Assembly: GCA_963766005.1 (NCBI GenBank)
Contig: CAVXYG010000009.1
Location: 62,001-126,000 of the forward strand
Length of the DNA stretch: 64,000 nucleotides
Source: CAVXYG01 sp963766005
GTDB lineage: Bacteria; Actinomycetota; Actinomycetes; S36-B12; GCA-2699445
Reading direction: 5' to 3'
The position numbers and the translations under genes were made by a program. Positions 8,221 through 15,833 of the stretch are shown in pieces. Within the stretch, counting starts at the first letter, position 1; every line of letters begins with the position of its first letter. The notes under the pieces were generated by a model. That model did not search any database. It saw only the letters and a program-made list of their open reading frames with translations, and had not been told where the DNA came from.

Positions 8221-9066
8221 GTGACGCCGCTGGACTTCGCCGACCTGGTCCGTGCCCGCCCCACCGAGACCGACGGCCGCTTCGCTCTCGACGTGCCCGA
8301 CGGGCTCCAGCAGGGTCGGGGCGCGTGGGGCGGTGTGGCGACCGGAGCGATGGTGTCTGCGGTTCGTCAGGTCGATTCGCGACCGGAGATGGCCGTGCGG
8401 ACCATGAGCGCCCAGCTGGTCGCTCCGCTGCTCGCGGGTCGGGCCGACATCGCCGTGGAGGTCCTGCGCCAGGGATCGGGCACGACCACCGCCGCGGTCC
8501 GGGTCACCGATGCCGGCGGGGCCATGGTGGCCCACGGCGTCGTCGTCCTCGGATCGCCCCGCGCAGGTGAGGGGATGCCCGACGGTCGACCGTGGCTGGC
8601 GCTCGACCCCCCTGCGGAGCTGGGCGCCGGCCCGCTCGCCGTGCCCGTGATCCCGATGGGGCCGCCGGTGGCCCCGCACTTCCTGCGCCAGCTCGAGCTG
8701 CGACCCGTGGCGGGGTTGCCGTTCTCCGGCGTTGAGGAATCCGTCGTCAGCGGCTGGGTCCGGCCGCTCGGCCCGGTCTCCGAACTGGACGCCGCGGTGG
8801 TCGTCGCGCTCGCCGATGCGTGGTGGGTGGCGGTCGTGGCGCGGGTGGATCGACCCCGGCCGGTCGGGACGCTGGCCTTCACCGTGGACTTGCCGACCGA
8901 TCCCGCGACGCTGCCGGTGGAGGGTGACGGACGGCTGGCCCCCTTGTTCCACCGAGGCCGCACACTGGCCGCCCGCGAGGGGTTCACGGTGGAGACGCGG
9001 GAACTGTGGACCGCCGACGGCCGATTGGCGAGCTGGAATACCCAGACGGTGACGGTCATCAAGTAG
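8221..9066 (+). CDS. Acyl-CoA thioesterase-like protein, double hot-dog fold
   Basis: A 281-residue protein with two hot-dog-like halves. The segment GLQQGRGAWGGVATGAMVSAV near residues 22-42 resembles the N-terminal active-site region of TesB-like acyl-CoA thioesterases, which hydrolyse fatty acyl-CoA; the C-terminal half (DAWWVAVVARVDRPRPVGTL) is the second domain. I start it at the GTG at 8221; an in-frame TTG lies 39 bases earlier. Catalytic residues are not certain and the substrate is unknown. Confidence 0.7.
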   Translation: MTPLDFADLVRARPTETDGRFALDVPDGLQQGRGAWGGVATGAMVSAVRQVDSRPEMAVRTMSAQLVAPLLAGRADIAVEVLRQGSGTTTAAVRVTDAGGAMVAHGVVVLGSPRAGEGMPDGRPWLALDPPAELGAGPLAVPVIPMGPPVAPHFLRQLELRPVAGLPFSGVEESVVSGWVRPLGPVSELDAAVVVALADAWWVAVVARVDRPRPVGTLAFTVDLPTDPATLPVEGDGRLAPLFHRGRTLAAREGFTVETRELWTADGRLASWNTQTVTVIK

Positions 9067-9102
9067 CGTCCGCCCACGGCGGAGGTCAGGAGGTGCGCAG
9101 CT

Positions 9103-9378
9103 ATGGAGATCGTTCGCCGCCGCGTGCTGGTCAGCGGTCGAGTCCAGGGCGTCTGGTTCCGCAGGAGCACAGCCGATATCGCCGAGCTGTCCGGGGTGTC
9201 CGGCTGGGTGCGGAACCTCCCCGACGGCCGCGTGGAGGCGATCTTCGAGGGTGACCGGGGGGCGGTCGGCTTCGTCGTCGACTGGTGCAGCGACGGGCCG
9301 CCAGCGGCCCGTGTCGAGGCGGTCGACGTTGTGGAGGAGGAACCGCAGGGGGTCTCCGGATTCCGCGTCCGCGATTGA
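9103..9378 (+). CDS. acyP: Acylphosphatase
   Basis: A 91-residue, full-length acylphosphatase that hydrolyses the carboxyl-phosphate bond of acyl phosphates. The motif GRVQGVWFRRST carries the phosphate-binding arginine, and GWVRNLPDGRVEAIFEG carries the catalytic asparagine. The GGAGGTG Shine-Dalgarno lies 10 bases before the ATG. Its stop codon sits in a short hairpin shared with the convergent hydrolase gene. Confidence 0.9.
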   Translation: MEIVRRRVLVSGRVQGVWFRRSTADIAELSGVSGWVRNLPDGRVEAIFEGDRGAVGFVVDWCSDGPPAARVEAVDVVEEEPQGVSGFRVRD

Positions 9379-9396
9379 GACCCCCGGGCCGTCTCA
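9376..9396. terminator. Short bidirectional hairpin between acyP and the hydrolase gene
   Basis: TGAGAC (9376-9381) and GTCTCA (9391-9396) flank a GC-rich loop. The arms contain the stop codons of both convergent genes, so one short stem could end both transcripts. It is only six base pairs. Confidence 0.4.
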
Positions 9397-10668
9397 GCGG
9401 CCGAGGCGGTCGACGACCCAATCGGTCACGGTGGCCAGGACATCGGAGTCCACGGGCTGCCGGATCTGCCGCTTGTAGTCGCCGAGCGTCGGCACCGCGC
9501 CGGGGTCGCGCCGGAGCAGGTGGCTGATGCCGTCCGGACGCGCCACGGTGACGGGGCCGGGGGCCAGCTCGGCGATGACCTCGGTGTCGGCGGCCGGAGT
9601 CTGCAGGTCGGCCGTGCCGGTCAGTGCCAGCGTCGGCACCGCGAGGGCGCGCAGGTCGTCGCGCGGATCCTCGTCGAGGAACTCGCGGAACCACCCCGCG
9701 TTGACGGTCGCCCCGTTGATCCGCGCGGTGTTCGTTGTCGTCGCACGGAGCTTGTCGTGTGCTGCCCGGGTCTTGGCGGTGAGGTCGATGCGGGCGACCC
9801 GCACGATCGCCTTGACCGGAGCGGGCAGGCTGGGCTGCACCTGCTCGGCCTGCCATAGCAGGACCTCAGACCCGGGCCTCGCCGGACTGCTGAGCAGGAC
9901 CGCGGCCGCCGGCGGTGCTGCGCCGACCGCCAGGCGCAGCGCATGCAGTGCGCCCTCGGAGTGACCGATGACCACGATCCGCCCAGTGTCGATGCGGGGA
10001 TCGGCCCTCAAGGCGCGCAGGGCCGCCGCAGCGTCGCGGGTGTTCTCGGTGAAGCTCACCGTCCGCCAGTCCGTGCCGTCGTCGATCCCGCGACGGTCGA
10101 AGCGCAGCGATGCGATGCCGGCGGCCGCGAGCGACTCGGCCAGCGCGAGCTGCAGACCCAGCGGTGCTCCCGGCGCGTCGCCGTCGCGATCGATCGGGCC
10201 GGATCCCGCCAGCAGCAGGGCCGCCGGCTGCGGTCCCGGCCCGGGCACGCGGAGCGATCCACGCAGGGCCTGCGATCCCGGGTCGATCAGGACGGGGTCG
10301 TCGCGCCGGGTCGGCGGCAGCGCGGCGGCTACCGCCGAGGCCGCTGCCTCCGGGTGGTCGGTGCCGATGAGCAGCGTGTGCCAGGGCGAGCCGGGAACGC
10401 ACCGCAACTGCACCGCCGGTTGGCCCCGGCGAACGGAGAAGAAGCGACGCTGCTCGCGGGGGCCCCACGTGCCGATCTTGCGCACCGCGGGGATGCCGAG
10501 CGCCGGGGAGCGGAGCCCGTGAGCCGCCACGAGTCCGTCGCGGACGACCCGCACGGCTCGAACGTGGCTCAGCGGCACGACGATGTCGCCGCGGTGCCGC
10601 GCCAGCAAGCGCTCCCCAGGGGTCAAGGCCACCCGGATCGATCCGCCGCCGATGCTGATGTGCGCCAT
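9394..10668 (-). CDS. Alpha/beta hydrolase with N-terminal PH-like domain
   Basis: A 424-residue protein. Residues 1-130 (MAHISIGGGSIRVALTPGER...) are beta-rich and resemble a small PH-like domain; residues about 140-424 form an alpha/beta hydrolase. The nucleophile elbow is IGHSEG (Ser near 237), the acid is probably Asp in LTGTADLQTP (near 352) and the base His in DGISHLLRRD (near 382). The RFDRRGIDDG segment is typical of this esterase/peptidase group. The ATG at 10668 has AAGGGAG nine bases upstream. It is divergent from a winged-helix regulator, with palindromes between them, so that regulator probably controls it. Substrate unknown. Confidence 0.75.
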   Translation of the reverse strand: MAHISIGGGSIRVALTPGERLLARHRGDIVVPLSHVRAVRVVRDGLVAAHGLRSPALGIPAVRKIGTWGPREQRRFFSVRRGQPAVQLRCVPGSPWHTLLIGTDHPEAAASAVAAALPPTRRDDPVLIDPGSQALRGSLRVPGPGPQPAALLLAGSGPIDRDGDAPGAPLGLQLALAESLAAAGIASLRFDRRGIDDGTDWRTVSFTENTRDAAAALRALRADPRIDTGRIVVIGHSEGALHALRLAVGAAPPAAAVLLSSPARPGSEVLLWQAEQVQPSLPAPVKAIVRVARIDLTAKTRAAHDKLRATTTNTARINGATVNAGWFREFLDEDPRDDLRALAVPTLALTGTADLQTPAADTEVIAELAPGPVTVARPDGISHLLRRDPGAVPTLGDYKRQIRQPVDSDVLATVTDWVVDRLGR

Positions 10669-10691
10669 GTGCACTCCCTTTATTCTCACGA

Positions 10692-10718
10692 ACGATATCA
10701 ATATCGTAGGTGATATCA
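10692..10718. promoter_or_regulatory. Paired palindromic operators in the divergent hydrolase/regulator promoter
   Basis: ACGATAT-CA-ATATCGT (10692-10707) is a perfect 7+2+7 palindrome, and TGATATCA (10711-10718) is a second palindrome sharing the GATATC core. The second overlaps a TATCAT -10-like hexamer (10714-10719) seven bases before the regulator ATG, which suggests a leaderless, autoregulated mRNA. The AT-rich block stands out from the surrounding DNA. Confidence 0.6.
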
Positions 10719-10725
10719 TTCGGGT

Positions 10726-11268
10726 ATGCCAACGCCCGATGTGCTGCTTCACCCGGTGCGCCTACGGGTAGTCCAAGCGCTGCTCGGCGACCGGTCGCTC
10801 ACCACGGCGCGACTGGCCGCGGAATTGCCCGACGTGCCGAAGCCGACGCTGTACCGGCACATCGCCGCCCTGGTCGATGCGGGTGTGCTCCGCGTCGCCG
10901 GCGAGCGACCCGTCCGGGGTGCCGTCGAACGCACCTACCGACTCGACGAGGCGCGGGCATCCGCCGACCCGGCGGCCGCCGGCGACATGACCGACCAGGA
11001 GCATCGAGCCTCGTTCGCCGTGTTCACCGCGGGGCTCGTCGCCGCGTTCGAGGCCTTCCTCGCCGAGCGCTCCGCGATGGCCGCGACCGAGGCCGCCTTC
11101 GGGTACCGCACGGCAGCCCTCCACGTGCCGCCGGAGGAGATCCCGGACTTCGCGCGGCGGGTGCGGGAGGCCGTTGCGCCGTGGCGGGAGCCGACGGACG
11201 GCGCCGAGCGCTACCTGTTCAGCACGGTCCTCATCCCGGCGGACACGACTCATCCGGCGTCCGAGTGA
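10726..11268 (+). CDS. Winged-helix (ArsR-like HTH) transcriptional regulator
   Basis: A 180-residue DNA-binding protein. The N-terminal 75 residues form a winged helix: LLHPVRLRVVQALLGDRSLT, the recognition helix region VPKPTLYRHIAALVDAGVLR and a basic wing ending in VERTYRL. The C-terminal half is helical and probably binds a ligand or dimerises; no metal-binding cysteines are present. It is divergent from the hydrolase gene with a 57-base spacer containing palindromes, so it probably represses both. There is no Shine-Dalgarno, consistent with a leaderless transcript. Confidence 0.8.
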   Translation: MPTPDVLLHPVRLRVVQALLGDRSLTTARLAAELPDVPKPTLYRHIAALVDAGVLRVAGERPVRGAVERTYRLDEARASADPAAAGDMTDQEHRASFAVFTAGLVAAFEAFLAERSAMAATEAAFGYRTAALHVPPEEIPDFARRVREAVAPWREPTDGAERYLFSTVLIPADTTHPASE

Positions 11269-11270
11269 CG

Positions 11271-11298
11271 GCAACTATACCCCTGGGGGTATAGTTGC
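11271..11298. promoter_or_regulatory. CsoR/CstR-type operator over a leaderless promoter
   Basis: A 28-bp palindrome with perfect 13-base arms, GCAACTATACCCC and GGGGTATAGTTGC, around a central TG. The core TACCCC-TG-GGGGTA is the usual operator form for DUF156 regulators (CsoR, CstR, RcnR, FrmR). The right arm contains TATAGT (11290-11295), a good -10 hexamer seven bases before the ATG at 11302, so bound repressor would block the promoter. No such regulator is encoded in the window. Confidence 0.7.
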
Positions 11299-11301
11299 GC
11301 C

Positions 11302-11829
11302 ATGGGCCAGTCATGCTTCCTCACGACCTTCCTCAGTTGGTCGATTCGGCGATGGGCGGCCGCCGTAGTCACCGGGCTGGTGACGTTCCTGGTGCTCGGC
11401 GCCGCCACGGCCGTGATCCCGAATCCGGTGTTCGGGCGGTCCATCCCGCCGACCGACTGGGCGATGGAGGTCCTGGTCCTGACCAGCATCCTGGCAGGCC
11501 TGCTGTTTGCGACGTACGTCCGCAACGAGGGGCCGGCCCCGGTCGCGTCGCCGGTGCTGGAACCGCTCCCGGGGGCGCAGCCGGCGCGCGGCGGCGTGGT
11601 CGGCGGCACGCTGGCGTTCCTGGCCATCGGCTGCCCCGTGTGCAACAAGATCGTGCTCATCGCTCTCGGCTCCACGGGTGCGGTGCAGTTCTTCGCCCCG
11701 GTGCAGCCGTACCTGGCGGTGGCCGGGGTGGCCGTGCTCGCCTGGGCACTCGTGGTGCGGCTGCGAGGTGAGATGACGTGTGCGTTGGGGACCCGACCCG
11801 TCCCCGAGGAAGAGGAGGCAAAGGTATGA
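11302..11829 (+). CDS. Four-helix membrane protein with CPVC motif
   Basis: A 175-residue membrane protein with predicted helices near 18-38, 53-72, 98-122 and 133-153. Helix three carries AIGCPVCNKIVLIALGSTGA with Cys111 and Cys114 as a CxxC pair inside or at the edge of the membrane; Cys5 and Cys160 lie outside it. The motif suggests thiol-disulfide exchange or binding of a thiophilic metal or sulfur species, but I cannot assign a reaction. The CsoR-type operator points to copper, persulfide or formaldehyde response. The downstream AhpD-like gene overlaps its stop, so both act together. Confidence 0.7.
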   Translation: MGQSCFLTTFLSWSIRRWAAAVVTGLVTFLVLGAATAVIPNPVFGRSIPPTDWAMEVLVLTSILAGLLFATYVRNEGPAPVASPVLEPLPGAQPARGGVVGGTLAFLAIGCPVCNKIVLIALGSTGAVQFFAPVQPYLAVAGVAVLAWALVVRLRGEMTCALGTRPVPEEEEAKV

Positions 11830-12188
11830 AGTACGGCCAGTCGGTGCAGGACGAACTGCGCCCGCAGACAAGGGAACTGCGTCGGATGATCCCGGATGTG
11901 TACCAGGGGTTCGCCGCCCTGCACGCGGGCGCGCTCGCCGACGGTGCCCTGGAGAGCAAGACCAAGGAGCTCATCGCGTTGGCGTTGTCGGTCTCCTCGC
12001 AATGCGACGGGTGCATCTCCTCCCACGCCAAGGCCGCTGCCCGACTCGGCGCTACCCGCGAGGAGGCGGCGGAGGCGATCGGCGTGACGCTGCTGATGGG
12101 CGGCGGCCCGGCCTCCATCTACGCGCCGCGCGCCTATGAGTCCTTCTGCGAGTTCTACGAGGCGATGCACGCCGAAGCCGCCGACTAG
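11826..12188 (+). CDS. AhpD-like carboxymuconolactone decarboxylase-family protein
   Basis: A 120-residue all-helical protein. It carries the AhpD-type redox motif: Glu48 in KTKELIALALSV, then CDGCISSH with Cys60, Cys63 and His67. Family members reduce peroxides or relay electrons through this CxxC pair. The ATG lies inside the last codons of the membrane protein (a four-base ATGA overlap), so translation is coupled. With the CPVC membrane protein and the CsoR-type operator it forms a small thiol-redox operon. Confidence 0.85.
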   Translation: MKYGQSVQDELRPQTRELRRMIPDVYQGFAALHAGALADGALESKTKELIALALSVSSQCDGCISSHAKAAARLGATREEAAEAIGVTLLMGGGPASIYAPRAYESFCEFYEAMHAEAAD

Positions 12189-12288
12189 GAGTCCCAGCGC
12201 CACGATGCGCGACCAGGTTCGGCGCGCATCGTGGCCTCGATCCCGAGCCGCCGCGGGCCCTGGGGAGCCGCTGCGCCACAATCGCTGC

Positions 12289-12717
12289 ATGGAGCACGTG
12301 CGGCCGGGATGGGACGAGTACTTCCTGCTGATCGCCGGATCGGTGGCTGCCCGGGCCGACTGCCGCCGGCGCCGGGTCGGCGCGGTGCTGGTGGCGAACA
12401 ATCGCATCGTCGCGACCGGCTACAACGGTGCGCCGTCTGGCGGGCCGTCCTGCCTGGCAGGTCAGTGCCCACGCGGGCTGCTCGACCCGGCAACGGTGGC
12501 CCCCGGGAGTTCCTACGACACCGGGGCAGGGTCCTGCGTGGCACTGCACGCCGAGCAGAACTGCTTGCTCTACGCCGACCGCAGCCGAGCCGAGACCGCC
12601 ACGATCTACATCACCCACGAGCCTTGCGAGGGCTGCCGGCGGATGATTGCCGGATCCGGTGTGCAGCGCGCGGTCTGGCCCCAGGGCGACTGGCTGGTCC
12701 GCGACGCCGTGGGCTGA
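12289..12717 (+). CDS. Zinc-dependent dCMP deaminase-family protein
   Basis: A 142-residue cytidine/deoxycytidylate deaminase fold. The zinc site is intact: HAEQN (His and catalytic Glu near residues 84-86) and EPCEGC (two Cys near 112-115). The N-terminal CRRRRVGAVLVANNRIVATGYNG is typical of ComEB/dCMP deaminases, which make dUMP for thymidylate synthesis. The protein is slightly shorter than most. Other cytidine-like substrates are possible. Confidence 0.82.
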   Translation: MEHVRPGWDEYFLLIAGSVAARADCRRRRVGAVLVANNRIVATGYNGAPSGGPSCLAGQCPRGLLDPATVAPGSSYDTGAGSCVALHAEQNCLLYADRSRAETATIYITHEPCEGCRRMIAGSGVQRAVWPQGDWLVRDAVG

Positions 12718-12730
12718 CGCCGCCGCGCCG

Positions 12731-14792
12731 CTAGCGGATCCCGTCGTCGTGGACTCCCACCGAGTCCAGCTCGATCCGCCCGTCCGGCAGCCGCCAGTAC
12801 TTCAGCCGGCGGGCCGAGTTGCTGCGGACCTGCAGCGATGCGCGCCACGCCCGCGCACCGTCGTGCCGCACCTCTTGCCCGCCGGCCCGGTGCTCCAGCC
12901 ACTGGTGCACTTCCCGTGTGGCGATGTCCTTGGCCCGATCGCTCAGCACGTCGACGACCACGTCGAGGATCTTGTCCCGGGAGATGCCCTGCAGCGAGTC
13001 CATCCGGTTCAGGAACGCTGGACCGACCACGAAATCGGCCAGCGGGTACTCGGCGCGCTGGACCTCGTCCACGCGAACCAGGTAGGCGAAGTCGACTTCC
13101 CAGCGGAACTGCTCCTCGTCATCGGCGAAGACTTCCGGAAGGGTGCGGTTCCGCCGCTCGGCGGTGGCCTTGCGCAGCGCCGCCTTCAAAGCTTTGGCCT
13201 CGCGCTGCTGTTCGGCCAGTCGCGCCTCGAGCTGCGCAACCCGCTCGGCGTAGAGCTCGGCCGCGGCACGCGCGTCCTGCAGTTCGCGCAGCGCGGTCTC
13301 GGTGGGCTGGCCGGGCCCGTCGGTCGGGGGCGAAGAGGTCTGCTCGGGCTGCGGCGGCTCGTCTGCGCCCTGCCCGGGGCGCTCGGTCTCGCCGAGCAGC
13401 AACCACGGAGGGCCGCCCGGCAGAACGGGCAGCGCTTCGAAGGCCTTGGCCTCCTCTCCCAGGGCCACGACGCAGGAATCCTCCACCCAGGCGACCTCCA
13501 CAGCGATGACGTCCCCCGGCGACATCAGTTGCGTCAGGTCCCCGTCCTCGGTCGGCAGGTCGGCCGCGAAGTCCGGGTGCAGGAGGACCTCGAGCCCCGT
13601 CCGGGGTCACTTGGGCCACCTTCGCCGGCATCGTCACTCCGTCGGGGCACCTGCGGCGCACCAGCGCCTCGACATCGCTCGCGGCGGGGTCGGGCACGAA
13701 CTCCGGCAGCAACCCCTGCCCGATCAGCGTCCCGCGGAGGCGTTGTTTGCGCTGCACCAACCGCTCCGGCGGGACATCGACGCGCAGTCGGGCCACTTGC
13801 AGGAAGGCCTGGCGCCGGTCGTGCGTCCGCACCAGGACGTGGTGGTCGGAGGAGAATCCGTCGACACGGACCTCGACGCTCTTCGTGCGGTCTGCGGATG
13901 CCACCGATGCCGTGAGCAGTCCAGCAGTGTTCGCCGCGTTCAGGGCATCAGCGACGAGATCGGCGGCAACCCGCGGTCCGCGGGCCTTGCTGGCGCACAT
14001 GTGGAGCGGAGCGGCGTACCTGTCCGCCAGCCACGCGGTCCCCGTCGGATAGACCCGCCCAGCTCCGTAGAACACCGACAGTCTGCGATCACCGAGCTCG
14101 TCGGTGATGCCGTACGTCGCCCCGGCGTCCACCACGACGACGGGGACCAGCCCCTTGACCTCCTCCACGACGTCCGAGGGATCGACGTAGGGCTCCGCGG
14201 CGTCGGGATGGACGCTGATCACCACGATGGGCAGCGCACGGTCCGGATCCCGGAGGTGCGCGGCCAGCCGACGCGCCTCGGCCGCGTCTCGGATGCGATG
14301 CGGCGTCGCGGTGGCGGGCCACGACGTCGAGCCGCTCTTCGGCGCCGGGGAACCGGACCCCGGCTGTGTCTGCGCGAGCAGCGCGGCCAGTTGCCGACGC
14401 ACAGCTGCTTCTGCGCCGGATGCAGCGGCGGCGGTGGTGTACCCGTCGGGATCTCGACCCCCGCTGGGAAAGACGCGCACGGCGTCGCCGAAGAGTCGCC
14501 AAGACGACGGCGCGAGCTCGTTCAGCGCATCGGTGGCGGGACGATGCCCGGCCAGCACGTAGACCTCGACCCGGTCGGCGAACTCCGCCGCGAGCGCTGC
14601 TGTGTCGACGACGTGGCGATCCGGGCCCGTTGCGGTGAGCACCACGGCCGGCTGCGTCCGATGAGGGGACTGCAGCCACGCCGCAAGATCAAGGCCCTCG
14701 GATCGGCTCGACAGCGTGGCGACGTGGCCGCCGCTGGCACGGCCCGGCCCGTTGGTCATGGACGCGGGATCCGGCATCTGCCCCTGCTTCAT
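12731..14792 (-). CDS. Large conserved hypothetical protein, one frameshift
   Basis: Two reading frames belong to one gene. Residues from MKQGQMPDP (ATG 14792) read to VAQVTPDG, then coding continues one base out of frame as LEVLLHPDFAADL and on to the stop at 12731. Removing one base from the CCCC run at 13595-13598 restores a single 686-residue protein. I cannot assign a function. The N-terminal half (to about 390) looks alpha/beta; the segment around VTPDGLEVLLHPD may be OB-like; a coiled coil follows (TALRELQDARAAAELYAERV), then a compact C-terminal domain (DEEQFRWEVDFAYLVRVDE...ARRLKYWRLPDGRIEL) of a kind I associate with several large actinobacterial proteins. Probably a sequencing error and not decay. 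Confidence 0.65.
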
Positions 14793-14843
14793 CGAGTACC
14801 TCCGGCCTGATTCTCGCCGATGGGTGGGGCAGTGCCGCAGCGC

Positions 14844-14955
14844 GGTGCTTCCGGAGGGCGGTGCTTCCGCAGGGCGGTGCTTCCGGAGAGCGGTGCTTCC
14901 GGAGGGCGGTGCTTCCGGAGAGCGGTGCTTCCGGAGAGCGGTGCTTCCGGAATGC
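14844..14955. repeat. Seven 16-bp tandem repeats (minisatellite)
   Basis: Seven head-to-tail copies of GGTGCTTCCGGAGRGC run from 14844 to 14955 with no spacers. Copies differ at one to three positions; copy 2 has CCGCAG and copy 7 ends GGAATGC. Each copy has a TCCGGA or near-TCCGGA palindromic core. The array lies between the start of the large hypothetical gene (14792) and the end of the lipoprotein gene (15046), that is, upstream of the former. Confidence 0.9.
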
Positions 14956-15045
14956 CGCGGCAGACGTCGAGACGGGTCGGCCGGCTGCTCGTCTCGGAGT
15001 AGCGCCACGCACGATGCTTGCGGATGCCGCCAGGCAACGCCGCGG

Positions 15046-15738
15046 CTACAGCTGCTCCCCGGTGAACACGTCGATCACCAGCCGCGGCGGATCGTCCAAC
15101 CAGAAGACCCGGAACGGACGTTGCTCATCCAGGCCCACACCGAACTGGGTGACCCCCTCGAAGGCGCTGATGTAGCGGACCTCGAGCAGCGACGCGAAGC
15201 CGCTGGTCACGATCGTGGTGGCGCCGGTGAACGGCGGCCACTCCGGCGGGCGGCCCTCGTAGTCGGTGACCGTCATGACGCGCACCACGACCTCCAGCGA
15301 GGCATCGCCCCGCAGGTCGACCTCGAATCCGGCCGGATCGGCGATGAGCGGATCACGGTAGCCGACCGACCAACCCGGTCGGTCGCCGGAGCCGCGCATC
15401 TGGAACACGAAGCGTTCGAAGCACGGGTGCCGTCCCACGCGCATCTCGGCACCGGTCAGCGTGGACATCCCCAGCGGGTTCGCCGACTGGGCGTCGGCGA
15501 GGGAGCCGAACCCCGCGCAGGCGGTCGGCGTGGGGCCCGCAGCAGGCGCGCCGTCGGAGGATGCCGACGCGCCCGGCGCCGGTGCGTCGGTCACGGCCGG
15601 CTCCGGCGTCGCGGTCGCCGTGGATGCCGCGGTCGTGGGCTCCGGAGTCGGGCCGGGCACGTCGCCGCCGTCGGTGGATCCGCAGGCAGCCAGGACCGCC
15701 GCCGCGAGGACGGCGAGGATGCGTGCGCCTGTCGTCAT
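15046..15738 (-). CDS. Lipoprotein with AMIN-like domain
   Basis: A 230-residue secreted lipoprotein. Residues 1-19 form a signal peptide ending in the lipobox LAAC, so it should be lipid-anchored outside the membrane. A Pro/Thr/Ala-rich linker (about 25-75) leads to a beta-rich C-terminal domain: RFVFQMRGSGDRPGWSVGY near 110 and the final FRVFWLDDPPRLVIDVF, matching the actinobacterial AMIN-like domain, probably a cell-wall-binding module. Standalone gene; no partner is evident. Confidence 0.8.
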   Translation of the reverse strand: MTTGARILAVLAAAVLAACGSTDGGDVPGPTPEPTTAASTATATPEPAVTDAPAPGASASSDGAPAAGPTPTACAGFGSLADAQSANPLGMSTLTGAEMRVGRHPCFERFVFQMRGSGDRPGWSVGYRDPLIADPAGFEVDLRGDASLEVVVRVMTVTDYEGRPPEWPPFTGATTIVTSGFASLLEVRYISAFEGVTQFGVGLDEQRPFRVFWLDDPPRLVIDVFTGEQL

Positions 15739-15833
15739 GCCCGCAACCTACGGCTGGGCCGGTCGTTCCGACAGGGTCGACAGTCCTGTCCTTCGGTGCG
15801 CAGATCGGGCGCCGTCGCACCCCGGTACCGGGG

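Noticed and set aside
14844..14955. Possible CRISPR array
   Set aside because: Units are 16 bp and directly abut with no spacers; no cas genes nearby. It is a minisatellite.
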